Source: Quatrionicoccus australiensis (lineage in GTDB: Bacteria; Pseudomonadota; Gammaproteobacteria; Burkholderiales; Rhodocyclaceae). From it: DNA of 64,000 nucleotides. This document shows, piece after piece, positions 1-8,207 of this stretch. Position numbers and translations under genes: made by a program. Position 1 is the stretch's first letter. The number at the start of each line of letters is the position of its first letter. The notes under the pieces were generated by a model. It did no database searches and had not been told where the DNA came from. It saw nothing but the letters and a program-made list of their open reading frames with translations. The stretch spans positions 1,116,001 through 1,180,000 of the forward strand of contig NZ_CP075188.1 of NCBI RefSeq assembly GCF_020510525.1, given 5' to 3'.

Positions 1-7
1 TGCTGGT

Positions 8-910
8 TCAGGCGTTGGCCAGGCCGCTATCGCGCTGGCTGGCAAGACTTTCGAGATTCCGGTTGAGCTTGCTCAGGAAACTTTCCTCATCGCAGTCCGG
101 GATTCCCCAGGTCGTGCGGGCGGAAAGATCAAGGCGTTGGCCATGGCGGGTGTGATGGGCGAGCGAGGCGATTGCTTTTTCCAGGTGTTGCGCCAGCGCA
201 CTCGCTTCCGCTGGCGTGGCGCCGGGCAGCAGGATGGCGAAGCGGTCGCCGGCATAACGACAGAGCAGGTCGTCGGCGCGCAGGTTGAGCAGCAACAAGT
301 GACTGACCGCCTGGAGCAGGCGGTCGCCTTCGCCGGCGCCGTGTGCCCGGCTGATCTGATGGAAGTTATCGAGGTCGAGCAGGATCAGGGCACAGCTTTG
401 TTGCGGCTGGCGTTTCTGCTCGAGGCGCAATTGCCGGCGCAGATAGTCGGCGTTGGCCAATTGCGTGATACGGTCGAAGGAGCGGTGCTCGCGAAACAGG
501 CGTTCGCGTTTTTGCATGTGTTCGTTCAATGACCATTGTTCCTGGCGCCAGTAATAGAGGCCGATGGTCAGGGTCAGCATGCCGCCTGGCGTTAGCAGGG
601 ATTCAAGCAGATTGTCCCAGTACTGGTCGTGCGGGATGGCGAAAAACTCGTCTAGGCAGTCGACCCAGGCGCCGAGCATGATTGCCGCCAGGCCGCCAGC
701 CAGCAGGCTGGTAACCCGTCCGCTTGGGCGACTGCCGAGAATCAGCAAGGTCCAGATGCCGGCCATGATCGCCGTCCCTCCCTCGCCAACGATATCCATC
801 CATTTCCAGAGCGCGGGGGGCTTGGCGAGTCCCAGATTGGCGTATAGCGCGAAACAAAGTCCGGCGAGGACAAGCAAAACCAGCATGGCAGTTCGGTGCA
901 GGGCGAGCAT
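8..910 (-). CDS. Membrane GGDEF-domain protein with degenerate signature
   Basis: A 300-residue protein. The N-terminal ~125 residues hold about four hydrophobic membrane segments, followed by a GGDEF-type domain (roughly residues 145-290) with a recognisable start (FDRITQLANADYLRR) and a metal-binding-type LLDLDNFHQISRAHG stretch. The catalytic signature that should read GGDEF or GGEEF reads AGDRF (in RYAGDRFAILLPG). Active diguanylate cyclases need the glycines and the acidic residue, so this copy is probably catalytically weak or inactive and may act as a GTP or c-di-GMP sensor; that is inference. It is transcribed away from the phytase operon. The ATG start at 908-910 directly precedes the first membrane segment. 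Confidence 0.85.
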   Translation of the reverse strand: MLALHRTAMLVLLVLAGLCFALYANLGLAKPPALWKWMDIVGEGGTAIMAGIWTLLILGSRPSGRVTSLLAGGLAAIMLGAWVDCLDEFFAIPHDQYWDNLLESLLTPGGMLTLTIGLYYWRQEQWSLNEHMQKRERLFREHRSFDRITQLANADYLRRQLRLEQKRQPQQSCALILLDLDNFHQISRAHGAGEGDRLLQAVSHLLLLNLRADDLLCRYAGDRFAILLPGATPAEASALAQHLEKAIASLAHHTRHGQRLDLSARTTWGIPDCDEESFLSKLNRNLESLASQRDSGLANA

Positions 911-1153
911 CGGAGATCGGAGGGCAATGAAAGAGTGTCATCGTAGGTAGTCTCTGTGACAGTCAGGTTGCATTTGGCAGGCTTTTCTAGCGGGGGGTGC
1001 ATTCGGCTCATCCAATAACCCCCGCATGTTTTTTGCCGGGCGGACTTGAGCTCGCGAACGGCTGGGCCGGGGCCTAGGCACGGCAGGCAAATTGGCTCAA
1101 TAGACGTGGTTTTTGTTAATAACCCATTGATTGTTAATGTTTATTGCGTCTAT

Positions 1154-1171
1154 CTGTAACATCTCTGCAAA
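1154..1171 (+). promoter_or_regulatory. Candidate degenerate Pho box
   Basis: Two imperfect direct repeats, CTGTAAC and CTGCAAA, are separated by exactly 4 bp (ATCT). This is the 7+4+7 layout of a PhoB site, with consensus half-site CTGTCAT. About 11 of 18 positions match. It lies about 75 bp upstream of the receptor start, in front of an operon that encodes a phytase, so phosphate control would make sense. The match is weak and the call rests partly on context. Confidence 0.3.
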
Positions 1172-1208
1172 CAATGCCCCCTAGCCTGCGTCTCTTTCGT
1201 GAATCAAC

Positions 1209-1227
1209 GGAGCGTACTTTGCGCTCC
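1209..1227 (+). promoter_or_regulatory. Stem-loop in the 5' leader next to the ribosome binding site
   Basis: GGAGCG (1209-1214) and CGCTCC (1222-1227) can pair around a 7-nt loop. The stem ends 3-4 nt before the strong Shine-Dalgarno stretch AAGGGGAGG (1232-1240) that serves the GTG start at 1245. It could affect ribosome access. There is no T-run, so it is not a terminator. Confidence 0.3.
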
Positions 1228-1244
1228 AATCAAGGGGAGGCTTT

Positions 1245-3743
1245 GTGCAAAACAGCATTGTTCGGAATACGCCGGAGGGGTTCGGCTTGCAGCGCAAGAC
1301 GCTGGTATTAATGCTTGGCCTGGCGCTGGCGCAAGTGGCGCCGGCCCAGGAAAATGTCCAGACGCTGGGTGAAGTCGTGGTAACCGGACAGGCAGCCAGC
1401 CTGGACAGCGCGCTCGATGTGCAGCAGATGGCTGACAATATCGTCAGCGTCGTTCACGCCGACGCGATCGGGCAATTGCCTGATGCCAACGCGGCCGAAG
1501 CCTTGCAGCGCATTCCCGGCTTGTCGGTCGAGCGCGACCAGGGGGAAGGACGCTATGTGCGGGTACGCGGTCTGGGCCCCGATCTGAATGCGGTAACCAT
1601 CAACGGCAGCCTGGTTCCCGCGCCGGAGAGCGAGCGGCGGGCGGTGGCGCTTGATGTCCTGCCGGCCGGTCTGATCCGCTCGCTCGAGGTAAAGAAAACC
1701 TTGACCCCGGATATGGATGCCAATTCCCTGGGCGGTACCATCGAGGTCAAGACCATCTCGGGTTTTGACCACAAGGAAATGTTCTATTCGTTGGAGGGGG
1801 GTGTCAGTCACGATACCAATGTCGGCGAGAGCAGCCCGAATTTTGCGGCGGCCTGGAGCAATCTCTTTCTCGATGGCAAGTTGGGTATTGCCTTCGGCTT
1901 GAGCTCGCAGAAACGTAAATTCGGTTCCGATAACAGTGAGACCGGCGGTGCTTGGGACGGCAATCTGCTGGAGAAGTTCCAGCGGCGCGACTACAGCATT
2001 ACCCGTGAGCGCCAGGGGGCGATCTTCAATGTCGATTATCGCCCGGAGGCCGGCGAGTCCTATTATTTGCGTACCTTGTTCAGTCGTTTTTCCGACGAGG
2101 AAATCCGGCAACGGCATAACATCGAGTTCGCCGACGCGCAGGCGAGCGGCGTACTCGGCGATGCCGAATCGTCGCGCGAGTTGAAGGCACGCAAGGAAAC
2201 CCAGGACATCAGCTCGATCGTGCTCGGCACCGAGCGCAAGCTCGGTGCGTGGAACCTGGTCATGGCTGCGGGAACCAGTTCGGCGCGGGAGAAAACGCCA
2301 CAGCATATTGCCGCGGCGACTTTCGTGTCGGGGACGACCTACACCTCCGGTTTCAGCAATAGCAGTCGGCCGGAACTGATCGGAAGCAGCAGCATCAATA
2401 CGGCCAGCGACTACACGCTCGATTCGATCAATCTGGAAGAGCAAACGACCCGGGACCGCGAGCGCAATATCCGTCTCGATCTCGGACGGTCATTTGATCT
2501 GCTTGGCGGCAGTAACGAGTTCAAGTTTGGCGGCAAGCTCAGTCGCCGCAAGAAGACCAACGAATTGACGGCTTGGGAAATAGATGGTGGCGACTTCGCC
2601 AATCCTTCGTTGAGCGGTTTCGTTGCGGACAACATCGATTACGCCTATGGCAATTTTGGGCCGGGCATCAGCCAGTCGGCGGTGAATAGTTTCCTCAGTG
2701 GTGTAGACAAGTCTGCCTATATCGATGAGGAAGAATCGCGCATCAACGATTTCACGATGCACGAGAACATCAATGCCGCCTACCTGCAGAATACCTTCAG
2801 CACCGGCTTGTGGCGGATACTGGTCGGGATGCGCTATGAAGGAACGCACTTCAAGGCGAGCGGTACCGGGCTGGATGGTGGCGTTTTCGTCGCGACGGAG
2901 GCCCGGAACAGTTATCACAACTGGCTGCCGGCCGTGCATCTGCGGCGCGATCTCGATAACGATACGACGGTGCGCGCGGCATGGAGCAATTCGGTAGTCC
3001 GTCCGACCTTCGGACAACTGGCGCCGGGTTATGTCATCGACGGCAGCGAAGCCCAGTTCGGCAATCCGTTGCTCAAACCGATGAAGTCGGCCAACCTTGA
3101 TCTCGGTATCGAAAAGCGCCTGGGGTACGCTGGCGCGGTGTCGGCCTACCTGTTTCACAAGAATATCCGTGATTTTGTCTATAACACCGATGTTGCCGGG
3201 ACCGGGGCGTGGGCCACTTTCGACGAGGCACACACGTTCGCCAATGGTTCGCGGGCGCGGATCAGCGGCCTCGAACTCGCCTTTACTCAGGCCCTGAACC
3301 ATCTGCCAGCGCCGTGGGATGGCCTGCTGCTTTCGGCAAACGCCACCTTCAGTGACGCCAAGGCGAAAATTGCCGGCCAGTCTGGCGGTGTTGCCGTGGC
3401 CCGCGATATTCCTTTGCCCAGCCAGTCGAAAAATACCTTCAACCTGATGCTTGGGTATGAGAAGGGGCCGTTTAGCCTGCGCGTTGCCGCGACCCACAAG
3501 TCGCGTTATCTGCTGGAGATTGCCGATCTGGGCGATGCCGCCCAGGATCAGTATGTCGATGCCCAGACGCACTACGATTTCTCGGCGCGTTACAAGCTGA
3601 GCAAGCAGGTCCAGTTGATCTTCGAGGCGCTCAATCTGAGCAATGAAAAGTACTACGTATACGCCGGCAACCAGAGCCGCAATGTGCAGTACGAGTCCTA
3701 TGGCCGTACCTTCAAGCTGGGTCTGAAAATTGCCTCCTTCTAA
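1245..3743 (+). CDS. TonB-dependent outer-membrane receptor (phytase-linked)
   Basis: An 832-residue outer-membrane transporter. A signal peptide (hydrophobic core MLGLALAQVAPAQ, ending near residue 35) is followed by a TonB-box-like segment TLGEVVVTG. A plug domain follows, with RVRGLGPDLNAVTINGS and LEVKKTLTPDMDANSLGGT, in the style of the large Caulobacter/Xanthomonas-type receptor family. The C-terminal beta-barrel ends in an aromatic residue (KIASF). The GTG start has an excellent Shine-Dalgarno sequence 4-5 nt upstream. It is the first gene of an operon with a secreted phytase and a complete TonB-ExbB-ExbD set, so the likely substrate is phytate, a lower inositol phosphate or a metal-phytate complex. 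The substrate is inferred from neighbours; the family call is secure. Confidence 0.92.
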   Translation: MQNSIVRNTPEGFGLQRKTLVLMLGLALAQVAPAQENVQTLGEVVVTGQAASLDSALDVQQMADNIVSVVHADAIGQLPDANAAEALQRIPGLSVERDQGEGRYVRVRGLGPDLNAVTINGSLVPAPESERRAVALDVLPAGLIRSLEVKKTLTPDMDANSLGGTIEVKTISGFDHKEMFYSLEGGVSHDTNVGESSPNFAAAWSNLFLDGKLGIAFGLSSQKRKFGSDNSETGGAWDGNLLEKFQRRDYSITRERQGAIFNVDYRPEAGESYYLRTLFSRFSDEEIRQRHNIEFADAQASGVLGDAESSRELKARKETQDISSIVLGTERKLGAWNLVMAAGTSSAREKTPQHIAAATFVSGTTYTSGFSNSSRPELIGSSSINTASDYTLDSINLEEQTTRDRERNIRLDLGRSFDLLGGSNEFKFGGKLSRRKKTNELTAWEIDGGDFANPSLSGFVADNIDYAYGNFGPGISQSAVNSFLSGVDKSAYIDEEESRINDFTMHENINAAYLQNTFSTGLWRILVGMRYEGTHFKASGTGLDGGVFVATEARNSYHNWLPAVHLRRDLDNDTTVRAAWSNSVVRPTFGQLAPGYVIDGSEAQFGNPLLKPMKSANLDLGIEKRLGYAGAVSAYLFHKNIRDFVYNTDVAGTGAWATFDEAHTFANGSRARISGLELAFTQALNHLPAPWDGLLLSANATFSDAKAKIAGQSGGVAVARDIPLPSQSKNTFNLMLGYEKGPFSLRVAATHKSRYLLEIADLGDAAQDQYVDAQTHYDFSARYKLSKQVQLIFEALNLSNEKYYVYAGNQSRNVQYESYGRTFKLGLKIASF

Positions 3744-3786
3744 CCTGCAAGGGGCCGCCTCGGGAGAGGCGGCCGGGGATGTCTCG

Positions 3787-5595
3787 ATGAAATCAGTATT
3801 CATTTTCCTGTTATTTGGTGTTTTCAGTCTGGGGGCCGTTGCTGGAGGGATTCCGGGCAGCATTCGTCAGGCGGGCGAGTTGGCGGCCATGCCCGATGGC
3901 CACTGGCTGGTACTCGACAAGCGCCAGCTTCGTCTGGTCGATGCCAGCGGCCAACAGCGGGCGGTGCTAGCCGTGCGCGGCAAGGCCCTGGATAGTCGGA
4001 GCCTTGCGAGCGGCGGACTGGCTGCACTGATCGATGCCGATACGCAGGAAAGCCTGTTGATCAGCGTCGATACCGCACGCGGCCGACTGGAGGTGCGCCA
4101 GCGTCTACCGGCTCCGGATTTCGCCCTGGAAACCCTCTGTCTTTATCGCGATGTTCAGCGCAATGAGCAGGTTTTCCTGCTCGGCAAGGATGGTAGGGCG
4201 CAGCAATGGCTGCTCGGCGACCGCGAACCCTTGTTGTTGCGCCAACTGGCTTTGCCGCCTGGCAGCGAGCACTGTCGTGTCGACGACGCCGAGAATCGCC
4301 TCTTTGTCAGCGAAGCCGGGTTCGGTCTGTGGGCGTATGCCGCCGATGGCGAAGGCGTTCCCCGGCGCCATCTGGTTTCCTCCGCGGTACGGCAGGAAGG
4401 CGGCGCGCTGGCCGTGGTTCCCGGCGGTGTTGCCATGCTTGCCGCCCAGGGGCGGCAGATCCAGGTCTGGGGTATGACCCCGGTTGGCTGGCGCAGCGTC
4501 GCAAGGGCCTCGGTGGATGGTGATGGCGATAGCCGCCTGCTCTATGCCAAGGCTTTGCTGTTCGGTGGCAAACACGGCTGGCGGCAGCTTGCCCTGTCGC
4601 TGCCCGACAAGCAGGCGGCCAAGCCGCCTCTGCCGGTGGTCATGGCGCGGCGCCAGACCGATTCGGTCGCCCGTTTCGGTGATGCGGCCGATGATCCGGC
4701 AATCTGGCTGCATGCCTCTGATCGCTCGCGTTCGTTGGTGCTGGCGACCAACAAGAAGCAAGGTTTGCTCACTTACGATCTGGCCGGGCGTCAGCAGCAA
4801 TTGCTTGAGGCTGGCCGGTTGAACAATGTCGATGTGCGCCAGGATGTGCGTTTTGGGGAAAAGCGGGTCGATCTGGCCATCGCGACCCAGCGCGACGAGC
4901 GTGCCCTGGCGATTTTTGAAATCGACGGCGCCGGTCATGTGCGCGATGCCGGCAGAATAGCCACCGAGCTCGCAGATATTTACGGAACCTGTCTCTACCG
5001 TCCGGCGGATGGCGGTCTTGAAGTCTTTGCCAACGACAAGGATGGACGTTTTGCCCATTACCGCCTCGAGATGGCGGAAGACGGCCACTACAGCGCTCGG
5101 TTGTTGCGCAGTTTTCGCATGCGTAGCCAGCCCGAAGGATGTGTGGTTGATGACAGTAACGGTCGCCTGTTTGTCGGAGAGGAGAAGCGCGGTATCTGGC
5201 GCATGTCGGCCGTGGCCGGCGTTGATGAAACGCCGCAACTGATTCTTCCGGTCGGTCCCTTGCTGGTTGCCGATGTCGAGGGTCTGGCGCTTTATACCGG
5301 GAGTGGCGGGCGTTACCTGATTGCGTCGAGTCAAGGCAACAGCAGCTACGTCGTGCTCGATGCCGATCCGCCGCATGCTTATCGCGGCGCCTTCCGGATC
5401 GGGATCAACCCGGCGGCACGAATTGACGGCGTATCCGATACCGATGGCCTGGAGGCGAGTGCGGTCAACCTGGGAGAAGCTTTCGGGCAGGGCATCCTGG
5501 TCGTGCAGGATGGCTACAAACGCCTGCCGGACGGCGCGCAGAACTTCAAATATGTCGCCTGGCAGGATATTGCGCGCACTTTGGGATTGCCATGA
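3787..5595 (+). CDS. Secreted beta-propeller phytase, two-domain form
   Basis: A 602-residue exported protein. I place the start at the ATG at 3787, because it gives a clean signal peptide (MKSVFIFLLFGVFSLGAVAG); an in-frame ATG at 3730 would add 19 polar residues overlapping the receptor gene. The second half carries beta-propeller phytase landmarks: DDPAIWLH near residue 300, NNVDVR, YGTCLYR, PEGCVVDD with LFVGEE.RGIWR, DVEGLALY and YLIASSQGN.SY. These acidic residues bind the calcium ions used for stepwise hydrolysis of phytate. The first ~290 residues look like a degenerate extra propeller, as in dual-domain enzymes of this family. It lies 43 bp after the receptor gene and overlaps tonB by ATGA. 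Expected location is periplasm or cell surface. Confidence 0.9.
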   Translation: MKSVFIFLLFGVFSLGAVAGGIPGSIRQAGELAAMPDGHWLVLDKRQLRLVDASGQQRAVLAVRGKALDSRSLASGGLAALIDADTQESLLISVDTARGRLEVRQRLPAPDFALETLCLYRDVQRNEQVFLLGKDGRAQQWLLGDREPLLLRQLALPPGSEHCRVDDAENRLFVSEAGFGLWAYAADGEGVPRRHLVSSAVRQEGGALAVVPGGVAMLAAQGRQIQVWGMTPVGWRSVARASVDGDGDSRLLYAKALLFGGKHGWRQLALSLPDKQAAKPPLPVVMARRQTDSVARFGDAADDPAIWLHASDRSRSLVLATNKKQGLLTYDLAGRQQQLLEAGRLNNVDVRQDVRFGEKRVDLAIATQRDERALAIFEIDGAGHVRDAGRIATELADIYGTCLYRPADGGLEVFANDKDGRFAHYRLEMAEDGHYSARLLRSFRMRSQPEGCVVDDSNGRLFVGEEKRGIWRMSAVAGVDETPQLILPVGPLLVADVEGLALYTGSGGRYLIASSQGNSSYVVLDADPPHAYRGAFRIGINPAARIDGVSDTDGLEASAVNLGEAFGQGILVVQDGYKRLPDGAQNFKYVAWQDIARTLGLP

Positions 5596-6296
5596 GCTTT
5601 GCCGTTCCGGATGCGCCCGCCTCATGGTCGGTTCAAGCCGATTCAGCCGGCAGGCCGCGTTTGGCTGGTGCCTGGGGACTGGCTCTGGCGTTGCACCTGC
5701 TGCCGCTTTTCCTGTTGTTTCATCGTCCACCGGTAAAGCAGGTGTCGCCGCCGCGAGTCATGGCCAGTCTTTGGTTGGCACCGGCCGCAGCCGAAACCAG
5801 CCCGCCACCGCCAGCGGCAAGTCAGCCTTCTCCGGTCAGTCAGCCAGCGCGGGCATCCTTGCCCTTGCTGAGTCGACAGCGCGAGCCTGCGGTGGCGTCG
5901 GAATATCTTGTCACACCGGCTGCCCAAGCGCAGGTGACGGGATCTTCGGCTGAGCGGATGCCGGCGCCGCCGCGCGACGCTGCGCCGGTCTCGCCTGGCG
6001 ACGCAGGCGATTTCGTGCCGCCCGCTTTCAAGGCGGCTTATTTGAGTAACCCGCAGCCGCCGTATCCCTTGCTTTCACGCCGACTGCGAGAAGCCGGTGA
6101 AGTGCGCTTGCGTGTTCAGGTCAGTGCATCCGGCCTGGCTGAGCAGGTCGTGATCCATGCCGGCAGCGGTTACGAGCGCCTTGATCTGGCGGCGCGGGCG
6201 GCGGTCCGGGAGTGGCGTTTTGTTCCCGCCCGACGCGACGGGAATGCGGTGAGCGGCTGGGTCGAAGTGCCCATCCAATTCAAACTGGAGAATTGA
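5592..6296 (+). CDS. tonB: TonB energy-transducing protein
   Basis: A 234-residue protein with the TonB layout. A single N-terminal membrane anchor (about residues 25-43, LAGAWGLALALHLLPLFLLF) contains the conserved His within the helix. A proline/alanine/serine-rich periplasmic spacer (about 65-145) leads to a TonB C-terminal domain (about 150-234) with NPQPPYPLLSRRLREAGEV, LRVQVSASG, GSGYERLDLAA and VREWRFVPA. It passes the proton-motive force from ExbBD to outer-membrane receptors. Its ATG overlaps the phytase stop codon (ATGA), so the two are translationally coupled, which strongly ties this TonB to the receptor and phytase. Confidence 0.95.
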   Translation: MSFAVPDAPASWSVQADSAGRPRLAGAWGLALALHLLPLFLLFHRPPVKQVSPPRVMASLWLAPAAAETSPPPPAASQPSPVSQPARASLPLLSRQREPAVASEYLVTPAAQAQVTGSSAERMPAPPRDAAPVSPGDAGDFVPPAFKAAYLSNPQPPYPLLSRRLREAGEVRLRVQVSASGLAEQVVIHAGSGYERLDLAARAAVREWRFVPARRDGNAVSGWVEVPIQFKLEN

Positions 6297-6297
6297 A

Positions 6298-6966
6298 ATG
6301 CAGGATATGAACCCGATTGAATATTTTTTTGCCCACACGGATACGCTAGGTGCGATCCTGTTTTGCCTGTTGTTCCTGATGTCGCTGATTTCCTGGTTTG
6401 CCATTCTCAGCAAGGCGTTCCTGTTCTGGCGCATTGGTCGCTGGGCGAGGGAGTTTCGCGCGGAATTCCGGCCGCAGCATGTGCCGCAAATTCCCGGTCG
6501 GGTGGCGGGCAATCCCTTTTCCCGACTGGCCCTCGCTTCCTTCCAGGTCCATGGCGAGTTGGAGCGGGCGCCGGAAGGTCACGGTGAAGATTTGTTGCTG
6601 CGCTGTATGAGCCGCATCGTCGGCGAAGAAGGGGCGCGTCTCGACAACGGGCAGACCCTGCTTGCCTCGATCGCTGCCGTGGCACCGTTCATCGGCTTGT
6701 TCGGCACGGTCTGGGGCGTACATAACGCCCTGGCGGCGATCGGCGCCGAAGGGGCGGCATCGCTCGAACTGATTGCCGGACCAGTCGGCGAAGCGCTGAT
6801 CATGACCGCTCTCGGGTTGGCTGTGGCGATCCCGGCGGTGCTTGCCTACAACGTCTTTTCACGCAGCAGCCAGGTATTGCTGGCACAGCTCGATGCCCTG
6901 GCCCACGATCTTTACCATTTTCTGCTGACCGGTCGGGTTCTGCCGGACAAGGTCCGGGAGTTCTGA
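6298..6966 (+). CDS. exbB: ExbB/TolQ-type proton channel subunit
   Basis: A 222-residue inner-membrane protein of the MotA/TolQ/ExbB family. One N-terminal membrane segment (about residues 18-38) precedes a cytoplasmic domain. A conserved pair of membrane segments follows in the C-terminal half (LLASIAAVAPFIGLFGTVWG and GEALIMTALGLAVAIPAVLAYNVF). The second of these carries the conserved T and A/P residues lining the proton path. It starts one base after the tonB stop and ends one base before exbD, so it belongs to the five-gene receptor/phytase operon. Confidence 0.94.
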   Translation: MQDMNPIEYFFAHTDTLGAILFCLLFLMSLISWFAILSKAFLFWRIGRWAREFRAEFRPQHVPQIPGRVAGNPFSRLALASFQVHGELERAPEGHGEDLLLRCMSRIVGEEGARLDNGQTLLASIAAVAPFIGLFGTVWGVHNALAAIGAEGAASLELIAGPVGEALIMTALGLAVAIPAVLAYNVFSRSSQVLLAQLDALAHDLYHFLLTGRVLPDKVREF

Positions 6967-6967
6967 G

Positions 6968-7393
6968 ATGGCTTTCCTGAATCCGGGGGCAGCCGGGCGC
7001 GGCGTGCCGCGTGCCGAGATCAACATGATTCCGCTGATCGACGTGATGCTGGTACTGCTGGTCATTTTCATGATCACCGCTCCCTTGCTGACCCATGCCG
7101 TCAAGCTCGACTTGCCGCAAGCCAGTGCCCAAAGCAGTGCCGCAGCCGAAAAAGTCGAGATTGCCGTCGATGCCGCCGGCACTCTGCACTGGGATGGCAC
7201 CGCGCTGGATCGGCCGCAATTGGCGAGTCGTCTGGCTGAACTTGGACGCACTCGGCCGAAGACCGAGATCCACCTGCATGTCGATAAATCGTCGCGTTAC
7301 GAGACGGTAGCGGAAATCATGGCACAGGCTGCCGGCGCCGGCCTGGTGCGGATCGGCTTCGTGACGCAGCCGCCAGGGCAGGGCTCGCGTTAA
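6968..7393 (+). CDS. exbD: ExbD/TolR-type biopolymer transport protein
   Basis: A 141-residue protein with the ExbD signature. A short cytoplasmic N-terminus (AEINMIPLIDVMLVLLVIFM) runs straight into one membrane helix whose aspartate, about residue 25, is the protonatable residue of the channel. A periplasmic domain follows, ending in a KSSRYETVAEIMAQAAGAGL segment typical of the family. It is the last clearly recognised gene of the operon. A good Shine-Dalgarno sequence overlapping its stop codon points to a small reading frame directly downstream. Confidence 0.94.
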   Translation: MAFLNPGAAGRGVPRAEINMIPLIDVMLVLLVIFMITAPLLTHAVKLDLPQASAQSSAAAEKVEIAVDAAGTLHWDGTALDRPQLASRLAELGRTRPKTEIHLHVDKSSRYETVAEIMAQAAGAGLVRIGFVTQPPGQGSR

Positions 7394-7403
7394 GGAGCGG
7401 CAA

Positions 7404-7610
7404 ATGTTGGCGGTGTTTGCCGAACGAAGCGGGGAAACCGTCGTTTGGCAGGAAAAGCGCAGTTTTTTTGCCGTTGACCGTCTGGCGACAGGCTTGCCTT
7501 GTGGCGATGCACCGGAGTTGCCGGGGCATCGTCGCCGTTTGTTGTATCCAGACAGTGTTTGTTTTTTCAAGTTCGCGCTTGAAGGAGGGTGTTCGGTCAG
7601 CGCAAGATGA
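7404..7610 (+). CDS. Possible small protein at the end of the phytase operon
   Basis: A 68-residue reading frame that I do not recognise. In its favour, AAGGAG (7392-7397) overlaps the exbD stop and sits 6 nt before the ATG, so it is positioned for translational coupling, and the stretch downstream would otherwise be empty. Against it, the composition (two Cys, many Arg, no signal peptide or membrane helix) is not distinctive, and low-complexity T-runs occur in the DNA. No function is proposed. Confidence 0.4.
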   Translation: MLAVFAERSGETVVWQEKRSFFAVDRLATGLPCGDAPELPGHRRRLLYPDSVCFFKFALEGGCSVSAR

Positions 7611-7639
7611 CATTGCGGTCGAGTCCAATCTGTTTTTTC

Positions 7640-8053
7640 CTAGTCGCAGTCGCGTAAATACTGCACGTATTGCTTGTCGGTATGCAGGATGTGTTCATTC
7701 CACCACTCGGAGAGGCAGTGGGTCAGGCCGGCGCGGTCGTATTCGCCAAGGCCGGCGGTAAGCAATAGCTCGGTCAGTTTGAGCTGGTAGGTGATGTGTT
7801 CCTGGCGATGCTTTTCGTACATCGGGAAGGCGCATTCACGCAGCATCGCCTCTTCCAGGTTGAAGTGCTCGCGCACGTAGTCAGACAGTTCGTTCAGGAC
7901 ATCCTGGAAATGCGCGATGCCTTCGCTGCCGGTCTGCTCCATGCAGCGGATGGCGCGGCCGCACAGTTGCAGCAGTTGCTTGTGTTGCCCATCCAGCAAG
8001 GCATTGCCGACACTGTAATGGGGCTGCCATTCGGTAAAGTCGCTTTTGTCCAT
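7640..8053 (-). CDS. Bacteriohemerythrin
   Basis: A 137-residue all-helical oxygen-binding di-iron protein. The metal ligands are all in place: His24 (DGQHKQL), His63 and Glu67 (HFNLEE), His82 and His86 (KHRQEH), and His121 with Asp126 (HILHTD). The length matches stand-alone single-domain bacteriohemerythrins, which are often present in several copies in microaerophilic and nitrate-respiring betaproteobacteria and are thought to buffer or deliver oxygen. It is a single gene, convergent with the phytase operon. No regulatory site could be assigned. Confidence 0.95.
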   Translation of the reverse strand: MDKSDFTEWQPHYSVGNALLDGQHKQLLQLCGRAIRCMEQTGSEGIAHFQDVLNELSDYVREHFNLEEAMLRECAFPMYEKHRQEHITYQLKLTELLLTAGLGEYDRAGLTHCLSEWWNEHILHTDKQYVQYLRDCD

Positions 8054-8153
8054 GCGCGGACCCTCTATTGTTTGCAGGCAGCTTGGCGTGCCCTTGTATC
8101 CCTTGTGCGCAGTAACTATATACGAATCAGGTGTTTGCCATTCGCGCCGTCAA

Positions 8154-8184
8154 GAAAAAAGGGAGCCAAAATGGCTCCCTTTTT
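8154..8184 (-). terminator. Terminator after secF, usable in both directions
   Basis: A 7-bp perfect stem, GGGAGCC/GGCTCCC (8161-8179), has a 5-nt loop. It is flanked by six A upstream and five T downstream, so it has a U-tract in either direction. It lies 24 bp past the secF stop and closes the queA-tgt-yajC-secD-secF transcript. Confidence 0.85.
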
Positions 8185-8207
8185 GCGGTCGACCGGTCAA
8201 AAACGGC

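Larger units (their letters stand above)
911..1244. other. Intergenic region ahead of the receptor/phytase operon
   Basis: This is a 334-bp divergent gap between the GGDEF gene and the TonB-dependent receptor. I see no credible gene in it. It becomes AT-rich between about 1105 and 1150, as expected for promoters, and holds a candidate degenerate Pho box (1154-1171) and a short stem-loop just upstream of the ribosome binding site (1209-1227). No sigma-70 promoter could be fixed with confidence. Confidence 0.6.
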
